Shown here: in pieces, positions 1-8,526 of the stretch
Numbering within the stretch: position 1 is the first letter of the stretch
Layout of the letters: each line of letters starts with the position of its first letter
Assembly (NCBI GenBank): GCA_020636105.1
Contig: JACJYL010000001.1
Span: 434,001-498,000 of the forward strand
Source: Lewinellaceae bacterium
GTDB lineage: Bacteria > Bacteroidota > Bacteroidia > Chitinophagales > Saprospiraceae
Reading direction: 5' to 3'
Length of the DNA stretch: 64,000 nt
Notes under the pieces: generated by a model
Database searches by the model: none
Seen by the model: only the letters and a program-made list of their open reading frames with translations
Told to the model about the DNA's origin: nothing
Position numbers and translations under genes: made by a program

Positions 1-619
1 TTCTTTTCAATAATGGCCGAAGCGCCTCGGTCAGGGCAATGCCACAAGGGGTATCCACATTGGTTCCTTTCCCCAAAATACTTCCGCCATGGGTTTCGAC
101 CAGGGTAGTTACTATTTGGTTGACGAAAAAGCAGGTGTATTTGGAAGCCACTTCGTTCAATACATCAATGGCATTAGTCGATTCGTTGTCGTACCAGGTT
201 TGGTATAAGGCAGAGGTAGTATCTTTGAGTGCCACAAAATCGTGGTAGTATAAATTTTTGAGATATGGATGGTGTTTTTGGTATTCTCCTTCCAGTTTGC
301 TCTTGAGGTTATCGTCTAACCCCATCCTGTTGGCAACGTGCTTTAAAATGGACATATTGAGGTTGTAAACCAGGTTATCAAAATCTTTTCGGTTTCGCTG
401 AGGATTGGCCAACACAGCTAGAGCTTCATCCGTATCGATGTCAGCCTTAAAATCTGAAGGAAGATAGTTGATGGTCATTTCCTGGGGAATATTCGAATAG
501 CCCGTTTTCCCGGAATAATTTCGGTAGATTAGAATCCCTCCAAGGGTAATGGCAAGCACAACGACCAGCAAACGACCCATGTTTTTGGCCCGGGTTGTTG
601 AATCAATTTTAGTTGACAT
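1..619 (-). CDS. Membrane-anchored protein of unknown function, C-terminus cut by window edge
   Basis: The reverse strand is open from an ATG at 619 to position 1, giving 206 codons and no stop. The product begins MSTKIDSTTRAKNMG, then has one hydrophobic segment at about residues 15-32 (GRLLVVVLAITLGGILIY), so it is a single-span or signal-anchor protein whose remainder probably lies outside the cytoplasm. The soluble part is polar and mostly helical by composition, with a late CGIALTEAL segment. I recognise no family. A TAAATTCG motif shortly upstream of the start resembles the Bacteroidota -7 element TAnnTTTG. The gene is divergent from folP. Confidence 0.75.
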   Translation of the reverse strand, partial: MSTKIDSTTRAKNMGRLLVVVLAITLGGILIYRNYSGKTGYSNIPQEMTINYLPSDFKADIDTDEALAVLANPQRNRKDFDNLVYNLNMSILKHVANRMGLDDNLKSKLEGEYQKHHPYLKNLYYHDFVALKDTTSALYQTWYDNESTNAIDVLNEVASKYTCFFVNQIVTTLVETHGGSILGKGTNVDTPCGIALTEALRPLLKR

Positions 620-843
620 GTATTATTTTTTTGCGAATTTAAGGATTAATAAGTAAAATGGCTTAAAAATGAAATCCTTTATCCTTTGATCCTCTTTATT
701 GAATTTTTCTACATGGTTAGACTTCATGCATTGGATGAGGTAACAAGTTTGTTTGCCATAACGTTTAGGGTTCCGCTCTTTAAAAATTAAAATTTATCCT
801 TTAAAATTTATCATTTCCGTTACCTTAGCACCAAATTTAATTC

Positions 844-1680
844 ATGCTTAACCCTCAGCTGACAATTAACTGTGCAGGGCAACTGCTGAGCCTGGAATCT
901 CCCGTGGTAATGGGGATCATAAATGTAACTCCGGATTCTTTTTATCAGGGAAGCAGAACCCTGAGTGTGGATTCGGCATTGGCCCAGGCTGAAAAAATGC
1001 TCCGGGAAGGTGCCCGGATTATTGATGTAGGGGGCATGTCTACCCGGCCAGGAGCTGATTTGGTTACCGAAGAGCAGGAAACCAGCAGAGTAATCCCTGT
1101 TATCGAAGCAATAAATAAGCGTTTTCCTGAAGTTCATATTTCCATAGATACAGTCCATGGGTCAGTAGCCAGGAGAAGTGCCGCGGTCGGGGCAGGAATG
1201 ATCAATGACATTTCTGCCGGTCGTATGGATCCTGAAATGTATGCCACGGTGGCTGAACTGGATTTACCTTATGTTTTAATGCATATGAAAGGAACGCCTA
1301 AAGATATGCAGCAAAATCCTGCTTACGAAAACGTAAGTTTGGAAGTATTGGATTTTTTGATTGCGGAAGTGGGTAAATTGCGTGAACTTGGTGTAAAGGA
1401 TATTGTACTGGATCCCGGGTTTGGGTTTGGCAAAAAGGTGGAAGATAATTATGAACTGCTCAAAAATCTTGATGTGCTAAATATCCCCGGATTGCCTTTG
1501 ATGGTTGGAGTTTCACGTAAATCAATGATATACAAACCATTGAATATCAATCCGGAAGAAGCTTTGGCCGGAACTTCAGCTCTACATCTATTTGCATTGA
1601 TGAGGGGAGCAAAAATTTTGAGGTGCCATGATGTAAAGGAAGCCATGCAGACTATTAAACTTTGGAAAATGTTACAGTAA
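844..1680 (+). CDS. folP: Dihydropteroate synthase
   Basis: Condenses p-aminobenzoate with 6-hydroxymethyl-7,8-dihydropterin diphosphate in cytoplasmic folate synthesis. The 278-residue TIM barrel has the family signatures in order: MGIINVTPDSF near residue 23 (pterin/diphosphate loop), DVGGMSTRPGA near 61, ISIDTVHG near 99, NDISAGR near 120, DPGFGFGK near 191 and GVSRKS near 222 (p-aminobenzoate/phosphate site). Length is normal for the family. The ATG at 844 follows a TACCTTAG element resembling a -7 promoter. The next gene starts within 10 nt, so the two are probably cotranscribed. Confidence 0.96.
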   Translation: MLNPQLTINCAGQLLSLESPVVMGIINVTPDSFYQGSRTLSVDSALAQAEKMLREGARIIDVGGMSTRPGADLVTEEQETSRVIPVIEAINKRFPEVHISIDTVHGSVARRSAAVGAGMINDISAGRMDPEMYATVAELDLPYVLMHMKGTPKDMQQNPAYENVSLEVLDFLIAEVGKLRELGVKDIVLDPGFGFGKKVEDNYELLKNLDVLNIPGLPLMVGVSRKSMIYKPLNINPEEALAGTSALHLFALMRGAKILRCHDVKEAMQTIKLWKMLQ

Positions 1681-1689
1681 ATTAAAACT

Positions 1690-3081
1690 TTGGAAAATCT
1701 CACCGAACAAAATATTAAGATAACGGTCCTTAAGTTTCTGAAGGCCCATTATAAACACCGTACTCGCGCCGGGGAGACCATTGCGAAAATTGATATGCAG
1801 GGGGAGGGGGGGATCATTGCCGACGGATATTTGAAATTTACCACGGACGAAAACAAATCTTTCCTGGCCACCTTTGAGGCGACCTCATTTGATTCAAAAG
1901 AAGAACTATTCTTTTCGCGTGAGAACGACAAGCTTTATTGGGACAGTCTTGCTTTATCTTTTCTTTTTTCGACGCTTTGCCTGGCTATTGTGCATGGTAT
2001 GGGGATTTACCCGGCTCAAAAATTCATGTTTTTGCCTGCGGTTGGGATTGGGGTTGTGGTCATCCTGATTTTCTTCTATTTCTACAGGTTTATTTTTAAG
2101 ACATTCAGTATCAGTCGGTACCGATATATTTATGCCATTGAACAATTCAAACGGTATTTTGCAGATGAACAGTGGATCGCCTTTGGTGAGGATGTATTTC
2201 CCAATCAGGATGATAAGCATTTTAAGGAATTAAAGCACCAGTGTTTTAGACTGGGTATCGGGCTGATCATTGTCAACCGAAACCTGGGATGCAGATTTGT
2301 AGCTACGCCCTCTATCCATAATTTAAGTTTGACCAACAGGGAAACGATTCGTTTTTTCAGGAAAGAAAAAGCAAAACAGACCACAGGGAATAGTTATTTG
2401 GGTACGCTGAAAGGAACGTTGCTTTACTGGTTGAATCCCTACAGAACCATCGATTTGTTCAGGTTCAAAAAAGTGCCTTTTCATCAGTTCACTCTGGTAG
2501 TTATTTCTTTGATCATCATCCTGACTTTACTGATCTTTGAGTTGTATAATGGTCCTGTAAAAATCATTGCCGATCAGAAAGCATACAATAAGGAATTGGC
2601 TGAGAATGGCAAAAACGCCCGAAGTGAACCCCTTTCTTATATTGTGGATACTCCCTTGGAACCCGGAGATTTCGAGCTCCAGAAAGAAAAGGCGAAGAAT
2701 GAAATAGACAAATTGTTCTCAGCAAAAGTCCCTACGGATATTATCATCTCCGATGCAAGGAAAGAGGCTTTTCTTTATTATGATTGCTCCCGTTTTGCGA
2801 ATTACTCAGGTAAATATTACATTGTACAGGATACCATTCTTTTTACTTTCCAGGAGACCATGCAAAGGATTCGGAAGCTCAAGGAATACGGTATGGATGC
2901 CACAGCCATCTGGCGGGGATGTTTTCTGGGTTACGGCACGGGATATTTAATTTATTTTGACGAAATTTATCCCGATACAAGTAGCACAAGAGCCGAATTG
3001 GAGGCTACCTATTTGAGAACTTTTTTTAGTTCAGCAACGATTGATTCTCCTGCGAAAGTAACTAAACTGGAAATAAAATAA
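1690..3081 (+). CDS. Membrane protein of unknown function with three transmembrane segments
   Basis: A 463-residue protein with an N-terminal soluble part (about 1-80), a hydrophobic pair at about 85-105 and 112-136, a cytosolic-type middle region, a third span at about 265-286 (FTLVVISLIIILTLLIFEL) and a soluble C-terminus of about 175 residues. No family is recognised. The only start before the conserved-looking N-terminus is TTG at 1690, because an in-frame stop lies at 1678-1680 and the first internal ATG is at about residue 36. The gene begins 9 nt after folP and ends at a strong hairpin, suggesting a two-gene transcript. Confidence 0.75.
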   Translation: MENLTEQNIKITVLKFLKAHYKHRTRAGETIAKIDMQGEGGIIADGYLKFTTDENKSFLATFEATSFDSKEELFFSRENDKLYWDSLALSFLFSTLCLAIVHGMGIYPAQKFMFLPAVGIGVVVILIFFYFYRFIFKTFSISRYRYIYAIEQFKRYFADEQWIAFGEDVFPNQDDKHFKELKHQCFRLGIGLIIVNRNLGCRFVATPSIHNLSLTNRETIRFFRKEKAKQTTGNSYLGTLKGTLLYWLNPYRTIDLFRFKKVPFHQFTLVVISLIIILTLLIFELYNGPVKIIADQKAYNKELAENGKNARSEPLSYIVDTPLEPGDFELQKEKAKNEIDKLFSAKVPTDIIISDARKEAFLYYDCSRFANYSGKYYIVQDTILFTFQETMQRIRKLKEYGMDATAIWRGCFLGYGTGYLIYFDEIYPDTSSTRAELEATYLRTFFSSATIDSPAKVTKLEIK

Positions 3082-3126
3082 CCAGGAAGGAGTCGGTGAA
3101 CCCTGTTGACAAACTCCTTCCTGGTT
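3080..3126. terminator. Bidirectional terminator hairpin
   Basis: A perfect 14-bp inverted repeat (arms 3080-3093 and 3113-3126, core ACCAGGAAGGAGT) sits exactly between two convergent genes, with A-rich sequence on its left and TTTTAG on its right, so it can terminate transcription from both sides. Confidence 0.85.
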
Positions 3127-3132
3127 TTAGAT

Positions 3133-4416
3133 TTATTCGATTTCCATTTCCAGCCATTTTTCAAGGGCATTCACGAGTTTTTTACGCTCTTCGCTCGTCA
3201 TGTTTATGATTCGCGCATCTCCATGGTTTCTGCCTTCCAAAATGAACCACAGCGCATCTACTTTATCCGACTTTGGAACACCCGCTGAAGTCCAGGTATC
3301 GGTTCCCCCGTAAATATAGATGAATTCGTTGCCATGTGTGGTGACCCACTCCAGTGCTTTTTTACTCAGGGTGGCATCGTATTTTATGGAGGCGTCTTTT
3401 GGATAAAAAGACGCATGGAATTTTAGAGGTCTTGTTTTGAGTAACTTTTTGAAATCATCGGTCTGGTATCCGTAATATCCTGTTTCCGTGGCGGATTGGT
3501 AGTAGTGTGGATAATAGGCTGCAATTTCCTGGTCAGAGAAAAAAGACATTCCGACAACATCGATAAAATGGTCCAACACCTCATTGAGCGGGGCATCGGG
3601 GCCGGGAATACTTTCACATTTATGGCCCATTTGCCAAAAGCTAAAAGAATATTCCAGTACACCGTATTCGAAAGCTGTTTCAAAACCAAGGTAATCAAAA
3701 GTATGATTGAGTGCTTTTTCATACCAGTAAAGTCTGGGCAAACATTCCTCCCTGGATTTTAAAAGCCGGGTTTGAAAAGCAGTTATTTTATCCCTGCATT
3801 CATCCGTACCTACAGTATGCAGAAAGTTGTAAATACGGGTGTCTTCGAAGGCAGTATCGAGTGGGGCTACGTAAGGAACAGAGACGTCCACATCTTCAGG
3901 GTAGAAATACCGGTAATAAATGGTGGTCATGCCTCCCTTACTGATGCCCGAGCTTACCCATTTTCCGGAATAAATGTCAGCAAAAAGGGTCCTTACGTGG
4001 TGAAGGTCTGCAGTCGCCTGTTCCATGTTCAGATATTTCCAGTCCATGGGCTCCGGCACCGATTCTGCAAAAAAACGATGTTCCACACGGATTTGGTTCG
4101 CCTTGAGGAGGTCCGGCAACTCATAGAGCCTGTTGGTAGGCGTATCATAACCTGAAGTAATGATCACAGTTGGACGATCGGAACCTCGGTGGTTGAGCCA
4201 TACCCGCTGATAGAAATATCCCATTTGGGGATTATTATGGTCAATAGGTTGTTTGACTTTAAGGACATAGGATGCCTCATAATCCTTACCCGTAGTGATT
4301 TTTTCGAAAATAACATCAGGTAAATTAAAGAGCTGTTCTTCAAGTTTCGTCTGTGCCTTAATGCTGAATTGGAGCATGACGAAAAAAATGAGGGTTAAAA
4401 CGTATTTGAATTTCAT
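3133..4416 (-). CDS. Secreted serine peptidase, S37 (PS-10 aminopeptidase-like) family
   Basis: A 427-residue protein with a signal peptide (residues 1-21, cleavage near SIKAQ). The alpha/beta-hydrolase features fit S37 tripeptidyl-aminopeptidase-like enzymes: VEHRFF near 111, PEPMDW near 121, and GISKGG at 157-162 with Ser159 as the probable nucleophile, followed by PEDVDVSVPYVAP. Late GGTDTW and EGRNHGD segments supply candidate Asp and His. The family cleaves short N-terminal peptides from proteins outside the cytoplasm; the substrate here is unknown. It is 25 nt downstream of the unknown gene starting at 5590, so the two may share a transcript. Confidence 0.8.
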   Translation of the reverse strand: MKFKYVLTLIFFVMLQFSIKAQTKLEEQLFNLPDVIFEKITTGKDYEASYVLKVKQPIDHNNPQMGYFYQRVWLNHRGSDRPTVIITSGYDTPTNRLYELPDLLKANQIRVEHRFFAESVPEPMDWKYLNMEQATADLHHVRTLFADIYSGKWVSSGISKGGMTTIYYRYFYPEDVDVSVPYVAPLDTAFEDTRIYNFLHTVGTDECRDKITAFQTRLLKSREECLPRLYWYEKALNHTFDYLGFETAFEYGVLEYSFSFWQMGHKCESIPGPDAPLNEVLDHFIDVVGMSFFSDQEIAAYYPHYYQSATETGYYGYQTDDFKKLLKTRPLKFHASFYPKDASIKYDATLSKKALEWVTTHGNEFIYIYGGTDTWTSAGVPKSDKVDALWFILEGRNHGDARIINMTSEERKKLVNALEKWLEMEIE

Positions 4417-4441
4417 ATCAATAAATTTTTGATTTTATTTA

Positions 4442-5590
4442 TCAGAAAACGGTTTCTGCATTGAAACGCATACTTAATTCTAAAAAATCTTTCCATTGAT
4501 ACCCTTTAAGGGTTCTACCTGACGGGCGTTTTGCAAAAACATCATTCAGCCAGAGCTGATTGGTTAGCTGGAAATAGGTCAGGCGGTCGCCATAGTTTGC
4601 GGCAGCCTTTAATGCTGCGATAGCCGGGGAAACCGAATCCAGGGGATGAAGCAAGTTGGAAGCATAGGCCGGGGTGATCTCTTTGGGATGGTATTGTTCA
4701 AAACTGGCAAAGATGCCAAGCTTCCCGTTTTTGTATTTGTTTTTAAATTCCTTCCAGATTTTTTTGGACAGGGCAGGAGCACAATGTGATAATCCACTGA
4801 CCATCGTCGCGAGGTGCGTACCATGTGGCATTTCCTTGCATTTGTTTTTTTCGGTGAAGGCCGAACAGGGCAAACTACTGCCATCATAAGAGACTTCGCT
4901 AGCAACAAAATTTGACCAGTCTTTTGAGGCGCGGACCGCCTTATTGGTATGGCTCAGTTGATCCGTTTCGTAAAGGCTTGAGATCAAAATGCTATTATCG
5001 GCCGGCCAGTAGCTATTATCGCCCTTCAGGGTTTGAATATTTTTATAACGTGACATAACGATTCCGTCTGCCAGGTAGTTATTGACATTTTGGTGAAGCG
5101 GACTGATTGAATCACGACCCAGCGTTTTTTCATAGCTGGCAAGGATGCTGTTCAGGTGAATAAGATAGAAGTAGTTATTCTTCCAGAGTCTTTTATTGGT
5201 GGCGGACGGATAATTGGCATCGTCCGTAACAAAGTCCACAATTGATCTTAATTGACTCAGGCAAAAGGAATCCTTTTCGGGATAAGCCGAGGCGTATTGG
5301 GCGATTCCTTCAGCGGCATTACTCAAACCCATTAACAGATATTGCTGTTGATTTTCATCTGACGGCACAGCAAGCGATCCGCTTACGATACTGCTGATAC
5401 TATTAAAATGAGAATGGGCCAGGGAGTCCGATAGGTCAAGGATCCAAAGCAGGGTAATAAAAGCCACAAGACTAATCCCGCTGATGAGGAATACCCTGGC
5501 AAGAATCAATTGTTTGTTTTTTAGCCAAAAAAAGATCAGGATCAATACCAGCCCCGGCAGGAGCATTACGAGAAGTGCGAGTAAGTTCAT
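4442..5590 (-). CDS. Membrane-anchored protein of unknown function
   Basis: A 382-residue protein with two N-terminal hydrophobic spans (about 3-22 and 31-50) and a soluble C-terminal domain of about 320 residues rich in Trp, Tyr and helix-forming stretches. The helical, aromatic-rich character would suit an alpha/alpha-toroid, but no catalytic motif is evident and I do not name a family. There are two lone Cys-containing stretches (PCSAFTEKNKCKEMPHG and GLSHCAP). It lies upstream of the S37 peptidase on the same strand with a 25-nt gap. Confidence 0.7.
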   Translation of the reverse strand: MNLLALLVMLLPGLVLILIFFWLKNKQLILARVFLISGISLVAFITLLWILDLSDSLAHSHFNSISSIVSGSLAVPSDENQQQYLLMGLSNAAEGIAQYASAYPEKDSFCLSQLRSIVDFVTDDANYPSATNKRLWKNNYFYLIHLNSILASYEKTLGRDSISPLHQNVNNYLADGIVMSRYKNIQTLKGDNSYWPADNSILISSLYETDQLSHTNKAVRASKDWSNFVASEVSYDGSSLPCSAFTEKNKCKEMPHGTHLATMVSGLSHCAPALSKKIWKEFKNKYKNGKLGIFASFEQYHPKEITPAYASNLLHPLDSVSPAIAALKAAANYGDRLTYFQLTNQLWLNDVFAKRPSGRTLKGYQWKDFLELSMRFNAETVF

Positions 5591-5704
5591 AGTATTATCT
5601 TTTGTTAAAAAGGACCATGTGCTTTTTATGGGATCGCATGCATTTCAATGGCCTAAATATAGTCAAATCACTTCGCAATCAGCCTTTCCCCAGACGTTTT
5701 TACT

Positions 5705-6937
5705 TTAATATGTTTTTTTCCTGTCCTTAAAAAAAAGCATATAAACCACCCAGCTCAAAAAGATCAAAACGGCAGCGGCAATGATAGGGTAGGCGGTATC
5801 CAGAGAAGTAAGATACCCTGCGATAAGCGGAGGTAAAGCAGCCCCAAGCGATTGCATCGACTGTTTGATCCCGAGGACTTCGCCCTGCCTTTCATCAGTA
5901 GCCTGGTCTGAAACCACCGCAGTTAAGTTAGGCCCGGTTATTCCGTTTGAAATCGCAATCAAAGGGCTAATGAGAAAAAACCAAAAACTTTTTTCAGGAA
6001 TGAGGAGCATACCCACGGCCAAGGCCAACACTAAAAGAGCATAGGTAATCACCCTGGTAGATGCGATATTGCCACTCATCCTTCTCACAATGAACCCTTG
6101 GGTAAAAACAAGCCAAAAACCAATCCAGGCATAAAAAAGCCCAATATCCTTTACACTATAATCAAAATCCTGGATCAGGTAAACAGAGAAAAATTGAGTG
6201 AAAAATGAAAATCCAAGACCAAGCAGTAAAACTACCGTGAATATTACCCGAAGGTTCGGTAATTTGAAGGACAATACTACATTTTTTGCACCGGAGAAAA
6301 AGCTGATTTTCCGGTTGTTCCTTTCTTTTAGGGTTTCAGGGAATTTGAATTTCACCAGAGCCATATTTACCAGGGTAAGAAATGCAGTTACCCAAAAGGG
6401 AGTGGCATGGTTAAACCAGGAAACGATACTACTGTCTCCCAGAAGGCCACCTAAAGAAGGCCCCAACACAAAACCGATCCCAAAAGCTGCTCCTACCAGC
6501 CCGAAATTTCTCGCTTTTGATTCGGGACTGCTGATGTCCGCCATGGCTGACATGATAATGGAAATATTTCCGCCCATGAAACCAGGTAACATTCTGCTAA
6601 AAAATAACAACCATAGATTTTGTTGTAAAATAGCAATAGCGAACAAAATATAACCAATAAAGGTCCCCAGAAGGGAAATACTTAAAATGGGTTTTCGCCC
6701 ATAACGATCCGACAATGCTCCCAGGATGGGGGCCCCGAAAAATTGCATAAGCGGATAACTGGCCACCAGTAATCCATACAATATGCCAATGGTAGCATTA
6801 GAGGTACCTGCAGAGAAAAAATCGGAATTCTCTGTAAAAAAAAGGGCCGGAATGATAGGAATTACAATACCTACACCCAGCATATCGATAAGCACTGTCA
6901 AAAAAATTACGGAGGTGTTGGCTTTTTGATTATCCAT
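5705..6937 (-). CDS. MFS efflux transporter, TetA/drug:H+ antiporter type
   Basis: A 410-residue inner-membrane protein with 12 predicted spans. The N-terminal half carries DMLGVGIVIPIIP in TM1, the loop 2-3 signature GALSDRYGRKPIL (motif A, GxLxDRxGRK) and GFVLGPSLGGLLGD in TM5 (motif C of antiporters). This pattern is typical of the TCR/TetA subgroup that exports hydrophobic drugs against protons. Substrate cannot be read from sequence. It is on the same strand as ung, 36 nt downstream of the ung stop. Confidence 0.88.
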   Translation of the reverse strand: MDNQKANTSVIFLTVLIDMLGVGIVIPIIPALFFTENSDFFSAGTSNATIGILYGLLVASYPLMQFFGAPILGALSDRYGRKPILSISLLGTFIGYILFAIAILQQNLWLLFFSRMLPGFMGGNISIIMSAMADISSPESKARNFGLVGAAFGIGFVLGPSLGGLLGDSSIVSWFNHATPFWVTAFLTLVNMALVKFKFPETLKERNNRKISFFSGAKNVVLSFKLPNLRVIFTVVLLLGLGFSFFTQFFSVYLIQDFDYSVKDIGLFYAWIGFWLVFTQGFIVRRMSGNIASTRVITYALLVLALAVGMLLIPEKSFWFFLISPLIAISNGITGPNLTAVVSDQATDERQGEVLGIKQSMQSLGAALPPLIAGYLTSLDTAYPIIAAAVLIFLSWVVYMLFFKDRKKTY

Positions 6938-6973
6938 GGTTCAAAATTTGAAGCCGCAATATAAGCATAATCC

Positions 6974-7651
6974 TTACAATGGCAACCGCCAATTTATGGG
7001 TGAAACGCCGTTTTGCTCTAAATAATGATTGGCCTTCGAAAAATGCCCACTGCCAAAAAAAGCACCCCTGGCTAAAGGAGAAGGATGGGCGGCTTCCAGG
7101 ACAAGGTGTCTGGAGGCATCAATCAATTCTTTTTTTTCTTTGGCAAAGTTACCCCACAACATAAAAACCAGGTTTTCCCGGTGGTCGGAAAGGGTTTTGA
7201 TCACCGCATCCGTGAAATGCTGCCAGCCAGACTTCCTGTGAGATCCGGCATTTTTATGTTCAACCGTAAGCATGGCGTTCAGTAAAAAAACCCCTTGTTC
7301 TGCCCAGTAAGTCAGGTCGCCATGAACGGCCAAAGGAATCTTGAGATCATTGTATAATTCTTTATAAATATTGACTAATGAGGGGGGAGTTTTGATTCCC
7401 CGGGGAACCGAAAAGCTAAGTCCCATCGCCTCTCCTGGATTGTGGTAGGGATCCTGCCCTAAAATAACCACTTTAACCTTTTCAAAAGGCGTCGTATTGA
7501 AAGCATTAAAAATGAGTGCCCCAGGAGGATAGATTTTTTTGCCGGCCGCTTTTTCTTTTCTAAGGAAATCTCCCATCGATATAAAATAGTCTTTTTCAAA
7601 TTCTTCCTTTAAAATGGCCTTCCAGCTTTCTTCTATTTTTACATTACTCAT
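6974..7651 (-). CDS. ung: Uracil-DNA glycosylase, family 1
   Basis: Removes uracil from DNA to start base-excision repair. From the ATG at 7651 the 225-residue product shows the water-activating GQDPYH (Asp67), the Pro-rich PPSLVNIYKEL, the uracil-contacting LLNAMLTVE, FMLWGNFAK and the His-containing minor-groove loop AAHPSPLA, all in the family order. A longer reading frame begins at a TTG four codons upstream, but the ATG (MSNVKIEESW) is the more natural start. Length matches the family. Confidence 0.96.
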   Translation of the reverse strand: MSNVKIEESWKAILKEEFEKDYFISMGDFLRKEKAAGKKIYPPGALIFNAFNTTPFEKVKVVILGQDPYHNPGEAMGLSFSVPRGIKTPPSLVNIYKELYNDLKIPLAVHGDLTYWAEQGVFLLNAMLTVEHKNAGSHRKSGWQHFTDAVIKTLSDHRENLVFMLWGNFAKEKKELIDASRHLVLEAAHPSPLARGAFFGSGHFSKANHYLEQNGVSPINWRLPL

Positions 7652-7975
7652 GGGTATTATCAATTATTTGCAAGGGGATAAAGGTAAGGAAAATGTAAAA
7701 TTTAAAATGCTAAATTTAAAATTTAAAAGTACTGATTCTCAGTAATTTCTTAATTCTAGGTTTATTAAATTCGGTTTCAGCGCCTTTTTTTTCCCGGTGG
7801 GCCGAAAATTTGCAATATTGGGAAGACGTTTACCTAATTTAGAACCGGTAAATGAACAATTTGCAGATGGAACAAGCATAAACTTAGTTCCACTGAACAT
7901 AACTTTGAATAAATAATCGTTGAGCATAAGAAGTTGTTGTGTTTGCCCTTGATAGATATAAAAATTTGTCCAAAA
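7652..7975. other. Intergenic region between divergent ung and yceI
   Basis: About 320 nt of AT-rich DNA holding the promoters of the two divergent genes. A small inverted run of TAAATTTAAAATTTAA at about 7700-7730 is low-complexity. A 62-codon reverse-strand frame here has no motif and no leader and is not called. I see nothing else. Confidence 0.5.
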
Positions 7976-8524
7976 ATGAAATACTTGCCAATACCTGTTT
8001 TACTGCTCTTGTTTTCCTCTTTTTCGAGTCAGGATGAAAAGGTTTTTCGTGTGTCTGACGGGAATGTTCATTTTTTGTCGGAAGCTCCCCTGGAGATCAT
8101 CAAAGCTTCCTCCACGGAATTAAAAGGAGCACTGGATACCGAAAAGGGCACTTTTGCCTTTTCGGTATCCTTGAAATCCTTTGAAGGATTTAACAGCCCT
8201 TTGCAAAAGGTCCATTTTAATGAAAACTACATTGAAAGCAACCGGTTTCCTGCTACCACTTTTGCCGGCAAATTAATTGAAAAATACGACCTGTCGCAAG
8301 ATGGAACATACAGCGTTCGTGCCAAAGGTAAGTTCACTGTACATGGAATCACCCAGGAAAGGATCATCAAAAGTCAGGTGGTGGTCAAAAGCGGTAAAAT
8401 TAATATCCAGGCTTCATTTACAGTTCTTTTGGAGGATCATGATATCGAAATTCCAAAAATCGTTTTTCAAAAAATTGCCGAAGAGATCAAAGTGACCCTT
8501 GAGGCTAATTTGCAAATTCAATAA
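7976..8524 (+). CDS. YceI-family periplasmic lipid-binding protein
   Basis: A 182-residue protein from the ATG at 7976, with a signal peptide (MKYLPIPVLLLLFSSFSS). It has the YceI lipocalin-like fold signature: FNENYIESNRFP with the conserved ES..FP, then TYSVRAKGKFTVHGIT (the KGxLTxHG motif). YceI proteins bind isoprenoid or amide lipids in the periplasm; the ligand here is not readable. A 14-codon-longer frame starting at a TTG is rejected because it would bury the signal peptide. A second YceI gene lies at 18250. Its stop is 2 nt before the sensor kinase start, which implies coupling. Confidence 0.9.
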   Translation: MKYLPIPVLLLLFSSFSSQDEKVFRVSDGNVHFLSEAPLEIIKASSTELKGALDTEKGTFAFSVSLKSFEGFNSPLQKVHFNENYIESNRFPATTFAGKLIEKYDLSQDGTYSVRAKGKFTVHGITQERIIKSQVVVKSGKINIQASFTVLLEDHDIEIPKIVFQKIAEEIKVTLEANLQIQ

Positions 8525-8526
8525 AA

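Noticed and set aside
820..1158. Reverse-strand frame of 112 residues within folP
   Set aside because: Fully antisense to a confidently identified gene.
3133..4416. S28 peptidase instead of S37
   Set aside because: The GISKGG and PEDVD..VPYVAP blocks fit S37/PS-10-like proteins better, but the distinction was made from memory of motifs only.
7739..7927. 62-residue reverse frame upstream of yceI
   Set aside because: No domain, signal or leader, and it sits in the divergent promoter region.
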